Program-made: the position numbers and the translations under genes
Shown: positions 42,898-52,255 of the stretch, one piece after another
Numbering within the stretch: position 1 is the first letter of the stretch
Layout: each line of letters opens with the position of its first letter
Notes under the pieces: generated by a model
What the model was told of the DNA's origin: nothing
Database searches by the model: none
The model's input: the letters and a program-made list of their open reading frames with translations, nothing else
NCBI GenBank assembly: GCA_946480915.1
Contig: CAMLLO010000001.1
Span: 186,001-250,000 of the forward strand
DNA from: an uncultured Sphingobacteriaceae bacterium
Lineage (GTDB): Bacteria; Bacteroidota; Bacteroidia; Sphingobacteriales; Sphingobacteriaceae
Direction: 5' to 3'
Length of the DNA: 64,000 nucleotides

Positions 42898-44240
42898 ATG
42901 CTTTGCCGTGCTTTAATTTCCAGGTAGCGGTTTATAGTATTTACTGTTAAATTTTGAGGTGATGTGAGGATGGATTGTATTCCGTGACGGGCAAGTTCCA
43001 GAACAATCAGTTTTTTCTCGTATGCGAATTTTTCGGCAATGGTTTTTATATAAATACCTTCAACATCCTCAGCCGGTTCCTCGTGTAATTTTTTTAGTTC
43101 GGTGTTTTCAAAAAATACAATTAGCAGGAGATGATGGCGGGCAATTTTTTTAAGATACGGTAATTGTCGCTCCAAGCCCGACATACTTTCGAAGTTTGTG
43201 AAGAATACAATTAAACTGCGCTGCTTTAAGGAATGTCTTACCGTTGCATATAAAACCTCCATGTTGATTTCAAGGTAGCGTGTTTTTTCTTTAAAAAGTA
43301 CCTCCTGGATTTTGTTCAACTGTGAAGGTTTCCGGTCTGCCGACACAACTGTTCCAATCTTTTCGGAAATGGTAATGAGACCTGCTCTATCGTCTTTTAA
43401 CATGGCGATATTCGCTAAAGCCAAAGATGCATTAATAGCATAATCTAATAAGCTTAAACCATCAAACGGCATTTTCATACCTTTCGATTTATCGATAACG
43501 CAATAAACTTGTTGCGATTTTTCGTCCGTATAGGAGTTTACCATCATATCGCCCTTTCGTGCACTGGCTTTCCAGTTTATTGTACGGTAGTCATCGCCGG
43601 CCACATAGTTCTTTACCTGTTCAAATTCCATACTGTGACCCAGTCTTCTTATTTTTTTTATTCCAGCTTCAACCAGCCGGTTCGATATAGCCAATAATTG
43701 AAACCTCTGCATTTGGAGAAATGAGGGATAAACAGACAGGATTTGCTTTTGAGCAAAAATGTAGCGCCTACTGATGAAAGCTAAAGGAGACTGAACGTAT
43801 AGGTGAATATCACCAAAATCGTACTCGCCGCGTTTTAAAGGCTTAAGCTTATATTCGATCATCTTCTGTTGACTGGATCTTAGCTTAGTTGTAAACCAAA
43901 TATCTCGCTTTTGGAACTGGAAAGGGATCTCGTCTATGATTCCAAGCTTCACCGGGAAGCCATAAAAGTTTTCGGTATAAATAGCTATTTTATTTTCATC
44001 ACCATTGCTGAGTCGTTCGGGGGTACTCCGCCGGGCAAATACTCCTGAGTCGGTTCTGTAAAGCAAAATAATGTCTACCATCAGCAATAAGAGCAACACA
44101 AGAAAAAATAACAAAGGCAGGTCCCCAAACCATGGAAAAAAGAAGGAGAGCAGAAATAAAAACACTACAGTTCCGAGGCCGATAAATAAGCGGCTCCCTA
44201 GGAAAAGGTTTTTGTAGTATTTATTGTAAATATCTTTCAA
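42894..44240 (-). CDS. DUF58 domain protein
   Basis: The 448-residue protein has two N-terminal membrane helices (about 17-35 and 37-55) and the DUF58 core: YDFGDIHLYVQSPL, VAGDDYRTINWKASARKG and a von Willebrand-like VIDKSKGM. The start is TTG at 44240. Such proteins work beside MoxR AAA ATPases, here the next gene upstream. It is the last gene of a conserved cluster. Confidence 0.88.
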   Translation of the reverse strand: MKDIYNKYYKNLFLGSRLFIGLGTVVFLFLLSFFFPWFGDLPLLFFLVLLLLLMVDIILLYRTDSGVFARRSTPERLSNGDENKIAIYTENFYGFPVKLGIIDEIPFQFQKRDIWFTTKLRSSQQKMIEYKLKPLKRGEYDFGDIHLYVQSPLAFISRRYIFAQKQILSVYPSFLQMQRFQLLAISNRLVEAGIKKIRRLGHSMEFEQVKNYVAGDDYRTINWKASARKGDMMVNSYTDEKSQQVYCVIDKSKGMKMPFDGLSLLDYAINASLALANIAMLKDDRAGLITISEKIGTVVSADRKPSQLNKIQEVLFKEKTRYLEINMEVLYATVRHSLKQRSLIVFFTNFESMSGLERQLPYLKKIARHHLLLIVFFENTELKKLHEEPAEDVEGIYIKTIAEKFAYEKKLIVLELARHGIQSILTSPQNLTVNTINRYLEIKARQSI

Positions 44241-44279
44241 ATTGCTGTGTTTTGATACTGTTTTAAATCAACTCTGAAA

Positions 44280-45257
44280 TTATCTTGGCACTTCGATTTT
44301 GTGAATAATTTGATGCAGAATCTCGTCAGGGGTCACACCTTCCATTTCTTTATCCGGGGTGAGTATGATACGATGGCGAAGGACAGGATAAACTGCACTT
44401 ATAATGTCTTCCGGCGTTACAAAATCACGTCCGTTCATGGCCGCCAATGCCTTTGCACTGCTTACCACAGCCAGCGAGGCCCTTGGAGATCCTCCTAAAA
44501 ACAGCGATTTGCTGTTCCTCGTATCATGAATAATTTGTGCTGTGAATTGAAGTAATTCAGGTTTTACATATAGGTTCCGAACCTGGTTACGCAATTCAAT
44601 AACCTGCTCTACGGATAGCACTGGCTTTATTTCTCTTATTTTATCGTCGTTTTTTTGTTGATGCTGCTGAAGCAATATTTCAGTTTCTTCTTCCAGTGAG
44701 GGGTACTTCACTTCAATTTTAAATAAAAACCGATCTAATTGAGCCTCCGGTAAACGATAAGTACCTTCATGTTCAACCGGGTTTTGGGTTGCAAGTACCA
44801 TAAAAGGTTCATCCATTTTATGTGATTTGCCGTCCATCGTAAGCTGGCGCTCCTCCATTACTTCGAAAAGTGCAGATTGGGTTTTAGCAGGTGCCCGGTT
44901 TATTTCATCTACTAATATAATATTGCCGAAGATGGGACCTTTTTTAAACTCGAACGAAGATTCTTTCGGGTTAAAAACCGAGGTGCCCAATACATCCGAA
45001 GGCATCAGATCGGGTGTAAACTGAATGCGTGAAAATCGAGCGTTTACACATTTTGCTATCAATTTTGCAGCAAGTGTTTTTGCTACTCCTGGTACTCCTT
45101 CTATTAATATGTGTCCATCCGCAAGAATCCCGGCAATCAGCAGGTCGATCATACTTTGCTGACCGATAATTACTTTGCCGAGAGAGCTTCTTATCGCTTC
45201 AACAGCCTCATTTAGCTGGCTCAAATCAATTCTGTTTTCAAAAAGTTGTTCTTCCAT
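44280..45257 (-). CDS. MoxR-family AAA ATPase
   Basis: The 325-residue protein has IEGVPGVAKTLAAK (Walker A), GNIILVDEINRAP (Walker B), sensor ATQNPVEHEGTY and the lid domain with GASPRAS-like GGSPRASLAVV. MoxR ATPases act as chaperones that assemble or activate partners with vWA domains such as DUF58. Its ATG overlaps the stop of the DUF4350 gene (TAATG). Confidence 0.93.
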   Translation of the reverse strand: MEEQLFENRIDLSQLNEAVEAIRSSLGKVIIGQQSMIDLLIAGILADGHILIEGVPGVAKTLAAKLIAKCVNARFSRIQFTPDLMPSDVLGTSVFNPKESSFEFKKGPIFGNIILVDEINRAPAKTQSALFEVMEERQLTMDGKSHKMDEPFMVLATQNPVEHEGTYRLPEAQLDRFLFKIEVKYPSLEEETEILLQQHQQKNDDKIREIKPVLSVEQVIELRNQVRNLYVKPELLQFTAQIIHDTRNSKSLFLGGSPRASLAVVSSAKALAAMNGRDFVTPEDIISAVYPVLRHRIILTPDKEMEGVTPDEILHQIIHKIEVPR

Positions 45258-46444
45258 TATTTTTTGGATTGCAAATGAAACTGTTCAATGTGTTTATTTA
45301 ATGTGATTAATTCCTGATCACTTACCTGTTTTAAGTTTTTTATTTTTATCAATTCAGGAATCAACCCAATAGCAAATTCTTTTTGTACGCCTGATTTAGC
45401 GGCAAGAAGTTCTGCAAATTCCTGGTTTAATATGTTCGTCCGGATCGCGTATTTCGAGCGGATATCTTCTAATAAATAACTTATTTTTTTATGGGCGATG
45501 TTTGAATTATTTCTCTGTTGATAATACACTTGTCCAACTATTTTTACAAATTCTGCAGATGAATTCTGCAGAGGCGCTATTACAGGAATAATTCTCTGGC
45601 GGCGTTTTGCTTCGTATACTACGAAAGCTATCAGGCTGAACAATGTTATGAAATATGCCCATTTCAAGGGTTCTATACTTAAGAATACGCGTAAAGGCGA
45701 TTGCCCGTCATCCGAAGATCCTAAGGCGGAAAACTCATCCCAGATGATCTCCGATTTAGTAGGAAGATATGACAGCGCTTTCGCTACATATTCTGCGCCT
45801 TGCGGCTTAAGCATGTTGTAGTTAGTGAAAAACATCGGGCTAGCCATGAGATATAAAGCTCCGGCGCCATATTGGTATTTGATAAAATTCGGATGACCTT
45901 TACCGTTTATCCCAAGAACTACGGCCTTAGAGGAGTCGTATTCGCTAAAGTACTGGTCACCTATTCCCCGATCAAAGACATACTTTTTATTGGGGTTAAG
46001 TGCTGGATTCACAAAACTTACCGGGATTTTTTCATCGAAATTAAATTTACGTTCAGTGCTTACGTTTAATTTCAAGCTATCCGTAAAGTAGCTGCTCAGC
46101 AAGAAACTGGCTATAAAAACATTGTTGCCTTTATACATATACTCTCTCATTTCTCTAAAATCATATCCGTCAACTTTAGCTCTTTGAGCTATAAGCAGGT
46201 AATTGCCTGATTTTAAAGTGGATTCTGTAAATACTATGTACGGCGCTTCACGTTTAGGTTTTATAACTGATGCTGGGAGGATGTCATTTAAATGATTATA
46301 TATCACATAAGTACCAAAAGGTATTTTGTCTTTTTTCGAAAAAGTCGGGCTCCAGTCGACAGGTGTTGGCCGGTTGTACTGTGCGACCAGGTAAAAAATA
46401 AATAATGTAGTGGCCAGGGCTATATAAATTTTTAAATCCCTCAT
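45257..46444 (-). CDS. DUF4350 domain membrane protein
   Basis: The 395-residue protein starts with one membrane helix, then a DUF4350-type domain (FGTYVIYNHLNDILP, IAQRAKVDGYDFREM, GAGALYLMASPMFFTNY) and a second membrane helix at about 268-286, followed by a cytosolic helical tail. It overlaps its neighbours by 1 and 4 bp, so translation is coupled through the cluster. Confidence 0.82.
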   Translation of the reverse strand: MRDLKIYIALATTLFIFYLVAQYNRPTPVDWSPTFSKKDKIPFGTYVIYNHLNDILPASVIKPKREAPYIVFTESTLKSGNYLLIAQRAKVDGYDFREMREYMYKGNNVFIASFLLSSYFTDSLKLNVSTERKFNFDEKIPVSFVNPALNPNKKYVFDRGIGDQYFSEYDSSKAVVLGINGKGHPNFIKYQYGAGALYLMASPMFFTNYNMLKPQGAEYVAKALSYLPTKSEIIWDEFSALGSSDDGQSPLRVFLSIEPLKWAYFITLFSLIAFVVYEAKRRQRIIPVIAPLQNSSAEFVKIVGQVYYQQRNNSNIAHKKISYLLEDIRSKYAIRTNILNQEFAELLAAKSGVQKEFAIGLIPELIKIKNLKQVSDQELITLNKHIEQFHLQSKK

Positions 46445-47154
46445 CCTCTAATAGAATAAAACTCGCTGAACGAGTTATTTATCTTGTGATAAGCTTCGCC
46501 ATCAACTGGGAAGCTTCCATACCAAACATATTCAAATCTTAAGGTTAGCAGCCTGAACTTTTCTCTTTGCAAAGGATCTTGTAGCTCATTTATATAGGTG
46601 CTATTTGTTTTGTCGGCCTCCCATTTTATTCTGCCGCTATCATTTAACCGCTTGAGTAATTTTAGATATAGCAGCCTGACTGCAAGCCGATAGTTTTTAT
46701 TTTGTAAGGCTTTATTGATCTCATCATCAAAATGGATTACATGAATGTTTTCCATATTTTCAGAATAATCGATATCAAGACCTTTAGACCGTCCTGTAAA
46801 TAAAAGCTCGTAATCCATGCCCGATAACTTCACGACGATGAATATCAGGGCTGCACAGCCCAGGATTAAAAATATATATTTGAATATTCCGCCTGACTTT
46901 GCATTCGACATCGTTCCTCTGAAAAGGCTCCAAAACCAATTCCAGAATTGATCCCATAAAGAAGGTGAAAGATTTTCTTTAACCTCACCATACTGGAAGT
47001 GTTTATCTGCCCTGTATTCATTTAGGGCAGTTTTATCAAAGCTTCGCAGGTTTACGACGCTGTTATCCGTACGAAAAGGATGTGCCTTCTGGGCAGGCAC
47101 AGAAGAATATACGAAATTGAATAGTAATAATAACAGGACGGTCAGTTTGTTCAT
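46441..47154 (-). CDS. DUF4129-like membrane protein
   Basis: The 237-residue protein has a signal peptide (up to SVPA), one central membrane helix (about 87-107) and a C-terminal DUF4129-type domain (YRLAVRLLYLKLLKRLNDSGRIKWEADKTN in pieces). It precedes the DUF4350 gene with an ATGA overlap. Role unknown, probably in envelope assembly with MoxR and DUF58. Confidence 0.75.
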   Translation of the reverse strand: MNKLTVLLLLLFNFVYSSVPAQKAHPFRTDNSVVNLRSFDKTALNEYRADKHFQYGEVKENLSPSLWDQFWNWFWSLFRGTMSNAKSGGIFKYIFLILGCAALIFIVVKLSGMDYELLFTGRSKGLDIDYSENMENIHVIHFDDEINKALQNKNYRLAVRLLYLKLLKRLNDSGRIKWEADKTNSTYINELQDPLQREKFRLLTLRFEYVWYGSFPVDGEAYHKINNSFSEFYSIRG

Positions 47155-47159
47155 TCAGC

Positions 47160-48026
47160 TTAATATTGTTCTTCAGGGAGATCAGAGTCGAAATTATTCT
47201 GGCCGATCATATCGAGCTTATCCATTAGTCCAGAATTGTCTTTACGCTCGGTTAAGCTAAAATAACACAGACCGATAACGATGTACGGTAAGAACATAAA
47301 AATCTGCGCGACGTTTTGTAGTACTGTGGTGAAGATTAGAACTGGAAGAGACACAGGACTTTTGCTGAACAACATACTGCCGGTAGTTAAGATAGTGCTG
47401 GGAAGAATAAATGCCAATAATGCAGCATATACCACAAGCGCAATGATGGACAGTGCTCCGAAAGTCAGCCACCAATGATTTTTTATAAGCTTGAATCCAC
47501 GATCAAAAGCAGAACTAAAGCTGGAATTTTCGAACACTATTATGGCCGTAATGATAGACATTGTGGGCCATAGATAAACTCCGGGCAATATGCAAAACAT
47601 AAGTGCTACCATAGTAATAATGCCCGTTAAAATGGAGGCACCAAAAAACCGCCAGAAAAAGTATTTAACGTCTGCCCATACTTCTTCTACTTCGGGGGCC
47701 TGGTTGCCTTTTTCTTTATAAAGAGACATATACGAAAAGACCGTTAAAGCAACCATAACATAGAACAGAACCGCAAAGATCATTTGAAATGCAAATTCCC
47801 ACCCATAAATTTTTGCGGGACGTCTGATGATTTCGCCGGGACTAAGGCTTGACATCAGCCTCATTTGCTGAAAAACTGCTGTTATTGTTGATGCAAGCAA
47901 AAAGAAGCCGCAAATTATTATTACGCACTTTAACAGTGGTTTGAAGTTTTGCTTGAGAAATACAAAGGTATCGTTAACTAATTCGCTGAAATTCCGCACC
48001 TGGCGTAATTCGATCTTCTGGTTCAT
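47160..48026 (-). CDS. Multi-pass membrane protein of the SpoIIM-RDD cluster
   Basis: The 288-residue protein has about six membrane helices and resembles the membrane domain linked to glycerophosphodiester phosphodiesterases (FCILPGVYLWPTMSIITAIIVFE, ...GFKLIKNHWWLTFG). No catalytic domain is seen. It overlaps the end of the SpoIIM-like gene by 53 bp. Confidence 0.65.
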   Translation of the reverse strand: MNQKIELRQVRNFSELVNDTFVFLKQNFKPLLKCVIIICGFFLLASTITAVFQQMRLMSSLSPGEIIRRPAKIYGWEFAFQMIFAVLFYVMVALTVFSYMSLYKEKGNQAPEVEEVWADVKYFFWRFFGASILTGIITMVALMFCILPGVYLWPTMSIITAIIVFENSSFSSAFDRGFKLIKNHWWLTFGALSIIALVVYAALLAFILPSTILTTGSMLFSKSPVSLPVLIFTTVLQNVAQIFMFLPYIVIGLCYFSLTERKDNSGLMDKLDMIGQNNFDSDLPEEQY

Positions 48027-48975
48027 AAAGTTTAGGTTGTGATTTTATAAGGATATTCGGATAAATGATAACATACCAGATTATAAAGCTGAATGATGCA
48101 GTCAGTATAAATACGCTTAGCCACTGTGGCATTTCGGTATGGCGCGTTATAAAACCTTCAAGAAAGGCCGCACAAATAAAAACAGGGACCAGGCCAATAG
48201 CGATCTTAGTTCCTTCTTTTGCTCCCTGTTTGAGAGACTCAATCCGCCTCAATGTTTTTGGAAACAGTATGCTGTTACCCAGCACCAGTCCAGCTGATCC
48301 GGCTATTACAATTGCCGAAATTTCTAAAGTTCCGTGTATCCAAATTACCAATACAGACTTTAATCCTAAGTTCTGACTGAAAAAATAATATTGGAAGGCG
48401 CCCAGCATAATTCCATTTCTCAGCAAACCATAAAGAGTTCCCAGCGAGAGTAAAATGCCCGATACAAAAACATAGAAGGCTACAAAAATATTATTCATGG
48501 CTATTGTCAGAAACATAAGGAAGGGGCCTTCTTGTTTGTAAACACCGAAGGGGTCGCCTTTAGCGATGTTCTCATTGGTCATGTTTACATATCCATCCCC
48601 AAGAATAAGCCTCACGAAGGTATCGTCATATTTTGCAGATAAGGCCCCGATACATGAAAAAGCAGTAAAAAACAATAATGAATATAGTAAGAGCTTCTCG
48701 TACTTTTTAAATAAAAGTGGTAGTTCCTGTTTCCAAAATAAAGCAAACCGATTGCTTTTTTCCTTTTTATTGCGGTAAATGGACTGATGATATTTTGAAG
48801 CTAGCCCGTTAAGGTAGGCGGTGGTTTTAGATTTGGGATAAAACGTCTTAGCATAAGCAAGATCGTCAGTTAGGCTAATGAATTGCGACGCCAGTTCATC
48901 CGGGTCCTGGGTTTGTAGTTTTTCATACGTTTCCCATTTTTTTGAATTTTGCTTAACAAACAGGGCTTCCCTCAT
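47974..48975 (-). CDS. SpoIIM-family membrane protein
   Basis: The 333-residue protein has five or so membrane helices and the SpoIIM/DUF95 pattern: NNIFVAFYVFVSGILLSLGTLYGLLRNGIMLG and WIHGTLEISAIVIAGSAG in pieces. In Bacillus SpoIIM acts in septal peptidoglycan hydrolysis; the role in Bacteroidota is unknown. It is the first gene of the cluster, divergent from the RDD gene. Confidence 0.88.
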   Translation of the reverse strand: MREALFVKQNSKKWETYEKLQTQDPDELASQFISLTDDLAYAKTFYPKSKTTAYLNGLASKYHQSIYRNKKEKSNRFALFWKQELPLLFKKYEKLLLYSLLFFTAFSCIGALSAKYDDTFVRLILGDGYVNMTNENIAKGDPFGVYKQEGPFLMFLTIAMNNIFVAFYVFVSGILLSLGTLYGLLRNGIMLGAFQYYFFSQNLGLKSVLVIWIHGTLEISAIVIAGSAGLVLGNSILFPKTLRRIESLKQGAKEGTKIAIGLVPVFICAAFLEGFITRHTEMPQWLSVFILTASFSFIIWYVIIYPNILIKSQPKLYEPEDRITPGAEFQRIS

Positions 48976-49068
48976 CGTAATTCCAGGTAGGAAATAATTT
49001 CTTTAAAGTAGGTATAAGATTTAAATTGACAAAAAAATTTAATTTAGAGGAATTTATCTTTTTTAAAC

Positions 49069-49803
49069 ATGCAAACCGTCCGGATTACTACCTCGCAGAA
49101 TATTGACATTGATTACGAAATCGCCGGATTGGGAGAGCGGATAGTGGCCCGTTTAATCGATCTCGCTATTTTTTTTGTGCTGTATATAGCAGCTACGATA
49201 TCCGACCTGATGATGCAAACCAGACTGCATTTTTATAGACTGCCGGTACTGATTTTATTGTGCGCAATACTTTTTATTTTTTACGATATTATTTGTGAAG
49301 CTTTTTTTAATGGCCAAAGTATTGGCAAGCGGATCATGAAAATTAAGGTCATAAGTCTTGATGGAGGAAGGCCTTCGCTGGGGCAATACCTCATGCGCTG
49401 GATGTTCCGTATAGTAGATTTTTTAATTACTTTTCAGTTAGGAGCATTAATATCGATGGTTCTTACCGAAAATAAGCAACGTATCGGTGATATTGTAGCA
49501 GGTACAACATTGGTGCTAACTAAACCCCGGACAGATTTCAATCAGGTAGCTTTTGCCCCCGTTGCTGATGATTATACTCCGGTTTTTCCTCAAGCTGCTG
49601 AGCTTAGTAATGCTGAAATAGTCTTGATTCATGAAGTGATTAACAGTTTCGCCAAGAATGATAATTTCCCCTTGCTGTATAATGCGGCCACACGGTTTAA
49701 ACAGCACTTAAATATTGTGTCTCCTTCGGGTATGGATGATCTGGCCTTTTTACAAACATTAATTAAAGACTATAATTATGCTGCGGTAAATGCGCAAGTA
49801 TAG
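49069..49803 (+). CDS. RDD family membrane protein
   Basis: The 244-residue protein has the RDD signature ERIVARLIDLAIFF and three to four membrane helices up to about residue 130, with GQSIGKRIMKIKV. A cytosolic tail follows. RDD proteins are found beside SpoIIM/MoxR clusters. Its 3' end overlaps the convergent DUF2752 gene by 28 bp. Confidence 0.9.
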   Translation: MQTVRITTSQNIDIDYEIAGLGERIVARLIDLAIFFVLYIAATISDLMMQTRLHFYRLPVLILLCAILFIFYDIICEAFFNGQSIGKRIMKIKVISLDGGRPSLGQYLMRWMFRIVDFLITFQLGALISMVLTENKQRIGDIVAGTTLVLTKPRTDFNQVAFAPVADDYTPVFPQAAELSNAEIVLIHEVINSFAKNDNFPLLYNAATRFKQHLNIVSPSGMDDLAFLQTLIKDYNYAAVNAQV

Positions 49804-50078
49804 ACGATTATCTTGATGATATAAGATACTAGAACAATCATTGCAGATAACCACAGAAAAGATGTTCTGAACCGATAAAGGTTTTTCGAACTGGAAAAAG
49901 TCCCGAGCAAACTTATCAGCAAGAAGATGAGAATAAATATTGCTGCGGGATAAAGCTGAAAACTTTTAATGTACTCGCCTTGTATTAACGCAATTATAGA
50001 CCGCTGAAAGCCACATCCGGGACAATCAAAGCCCGTTAAATTTTTGAAGAAGCAAGGAAGCAAAAATTCGTATTTCAT
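49776..50078 (-). CDS. DUF2752 membrane protein
   Basis: The 100-residue protein has the DUF2752 motif FDCPGCGFQRSIIALIQGEY and two membrane helices. Function is unknown. It is immediately downstream (19 bp) of lipB on the same strand. Confidence 0.88.
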   Translation of the reverse strand: MKYEFLLPCFFKNLTGFDCPGCGFQRSIIALIQGEYIKSFQLYPAAIFILIFLLISLLGTFSSSKNLYRFRTSFLWLSAMIVLVSYIIKIIVYTCAFTAA

Positions 50079-50097
50079 TTTCGAAACTAAGTTTCTG

Positions 50098-50802
50098 CTA
50101 TGAGGCAGTCATATCCATTTCAAATAAGGACGCGATATTTTTTTGAAGCTTATCTTTTACTTCGGTCATTTCAAGCTTATAACCGAGTTCCCTTTCCATC
50201 GAAGTAACATCCTTATCGTCTATCCCGCAAGGAACGATGTTTTTAAAGTAATTAAGGTCGGAATTTACATTAAATGCGAATCCATGCATAGTTACCCAAC
50301 GACTGCAGCGAACGCCCATCGCACAGATTTTTCTCGCTTTCTCATTGTCAGCATCTAACCAAACACCGGTATATCCGGGATATCTCCCTGCTTCGATTCC
50401 GTATTCAGCAAGCGTCAAAATAATAGCTTCTTCTAAAGTTCTAAGGTAAAGATGAATATCGGTGAAGAAATTATCAAGATCGAGAATTGGATAGCCCACA
50501 ATTTGACCCGGCCCGTGATACGTGATATCGCCACCACGGTTGATTTTATAATACGTAGCGTTTCGTTGCTTTAGGCCTTCTGCATCTAAAAGCAAATTTT
50601 CGGGTTTGCCGCTTTTGCCGATTGTGTAAACATGCGGATGTTCAACAAACACCAGGAAATTATTGGTAGGCGTATCTGTATTATTCGTTCTGTTGCTGAT
50701 TTTAGTATTTACAATTTGTCCGAAAATCTCTTCCTGACGATCCCATGCTTCCTGGTAATCAAGCAATCCCCAGTCCTGGAAAGAAACTATTTTATTCCCC
50801 AT
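50098..50802 (-). CDS. lipB: Octanoyltransferase LipB
   Basis: The 234-residue protein has RGGDITYHGPGQIVGYPI, the catalytic Lys in RKICAMGVR and the catalytic Cys in IVPCGI. It transfers octanoate from acyl carrier protein to lipoyl domains. ATG 50802 is preferred over a start inside the upstream gene. It overlaps the phosphopantetheinyl transferase gene by 11 bp, a sensible pairing as both depend on acyl carrier protein. Confidence 0.93.
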   Translation of the reverse strand: MGNKIVSFQDWGLLDYQEAWDRQEEIFGQIVNTKISNRTNNTDTPTNNFLVFVEHPHVYTIGKSGKPENLLLDAEGLKQRNATYYKINRGGDITYHGPGQIVGYPILDLDNFFTDIHLYLRTLEEAIILTLAEYGIEAGRYPGYTGVWLDADNEKARKICAMGVRCSRWVTMHGFAFNVNSDLNYFKNIVPCGIDDKDVTSMERELGYKLEMTEVKDKLQKNIASLFEMDMTAS

Positions 50803-51487
50803 TTTTTTGTGTATTGGTTGCCGGCTTAACATCTGTTTCTGCGTCAGTGCATCCGGCAACATATCCTAGCATATAGTTCTCGAAGCGCTCAAAATAGACA
50901 TCGAATTTTTTGCATACGTGTTCTGATTCTAAAAAAGCCTGGAAGTTTCCCGCTGGGGCATACGAAAATTTATGAAGCCTGATATCGTCTTTAAAAGAAA
51001 CATTTCGTTTGCCCTGAAGCTTATAAATAGCTTCTTTTGCGCACCAGCAGATGTAAAGATGTTCGATTTTGTGTTTCTCGTCTAAGAAATTGATTTCCTC
51101 TTTGATTAGAAATTTGTCCTCTACCCGCTCAATTTTGGTTTTGATAATTTCTATATCGATGCCGACAGGTTTGTCTTTACTGATCATTACAGCAGCGTAA
51201 TCGTACGAGTGGCTGAAAGAAATATGATAGGGTGAATCGGGAAGGTAAGGTTTCCCATGTTCATCGACCTGGCAATCTATATAGTCGTCGGTGTTAAGCA
51301 ATTGGCGTAACAGAACCCGGGTGCTTAGCCAATGCAGATTGCGTTTTCCGTTGTTAAGGCCACCCAAAACTTTTTCTTCATGCTCCCGCAGTTGCAACTG
51401 CGCATACAATTCTTCCGCAGATTCCTCTATCTTCCAGATAGCAAATTCTGTGCTTTCATCCAGTTTTTTATGGTAAGCAAGAGCCAT
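50792..51487 (-). CDS. 4'-phosphopantetheinyl transferase (Sfp type)
   Basis: The protein has the Sfp-type motifs: ISFSHSYDYAAVMIS, PVGIDIEI and WCAKEAIYKLQGK. It adds phosphopantetheine to carrier proteins. ATG 51487 gives 231 residues; the frame extends to 51535. Overlap with lipB implies co-expression. Confidence 0.88.
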   Translation of the reverse strand: MALAYHKKLDESTEFAIWKIEESAEELYAQLQLREHEEKVLGGLNNGKRNLHWLSTRVLLRQLLNTDDYIDCQVDEHGKPYLPDSPYHISFSHSYDYAAVMISKDKPVGIDIEIIKTKIERVEDKFLIKEEINFLDEKHKIEHLYICWCAKEAIYKLQGKRNVSFKDDIRLHKFSYAPAGNFQAFLESEHVCKKFDVYFERFENYMLGYVAGCTDAETDVKPATNTQKNGE

Positions 51488-51611
51488 GCTTCTTCGTCGT
51501 TTAAAAATACAACTCGCAATTAGAAGTGTTTGCACTACATTTTCGCGAATCTCAAATAGCGCGTAAAATTATCTTAAAATAATCATACTTTAGGCCAAAC
51601 CTTCCGTAATT

Positions 51612-52148
51612 ATGATTATCTCAGATAAACGCATTTTAGAAGAAATTGAAAAAGGCACAATCATCATAGAGCCTTTCAAAAGAGAGTGCCTTGGTACCAA
51701 TTCTTATGATGTGCATTTAGGAAAATACCTGGCCACTTATAGGAACAGGGTACTCGATGCGAAACTTCACAACGAAATAGATCACTTTGAAATTCCAAAA
51801 GATGGCTTTGTTTTGCAGCCGAATACCTTATACCTGGGTGTTACGGTTGAATATACCGAAACTCACTGCCATGTGCCTTTTCTGGAAGGAAAGTCGAGTA
51901 CCGGACGTTTGGGAATTGATATCCACGCCACAGCCGGAAAAGGCGACGTTGGCTTTTGTAATACCTGGACACTTGAAATCTCATGTACCCAACCCGTTCG
52001 CATTTATGCAGGCATGCCAATTGGACAACTAATCTATTTTGAAGTGGGAGGTGAGATCGAAACCTTTTACAATTCTAAAGGAAATGCGAAGTATAACCGA
52101 AAGACTACCAAGCCTGTTGAAAGCATGATGTGGAAGAATTCTTTTTAG
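51612..52148 (+). CDS. dcd: dCTP deaminase
   Basis: The 178-residue protein has the dCTP deaminase/dUTPase fold with LGTNSYDVHLGK, LEGKSSTGRLGIDIHATAG with the catalytic Glu, and a C-terminal YNRKTTKPVES. It converts dCTP to dUTP for thymidylate synthesis. A terminator follows. Confidence 0.93.
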   Translation: MIISDKRILEEIEKGTIIIEPFKRECLGTNSYDVHLGKYLATYRNRVLDAKLHNEIDHFEIPKDGFVLQPNTLYLGVTVEYTETHCHVPFLEGKSSTGRLGIDIHATAGKGDVGFCNTWTLEISCTQPVRIYAGMPIGQLIYFEVGGEIETFYNSKGNAKYNRKTTKPVESMMWKNSF

Positions 52149-52173
52149 AAATTTACGATAAAAACACAGATTT

Positions 52174-52210
52174 AAAGCCTCATTTTTAGTAAATTGAGGC
52201 TTTTATTTTT
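52174..52210 (+). terminator. Terminator after dcd
   Basis: AAAGCCTCA and TTGAGGCTTT form a 9-bp stem with an 11-base loop and a T-rich tail. The tail contains TATTTTTG (52204-52211), which could serve as the -7 element of the next gene. Confidence 0.85.
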
Positions 52211-52255
52211 GCATGCGATTATCAGAAATAAGAACATGTTGCTAAACAGAATCCC

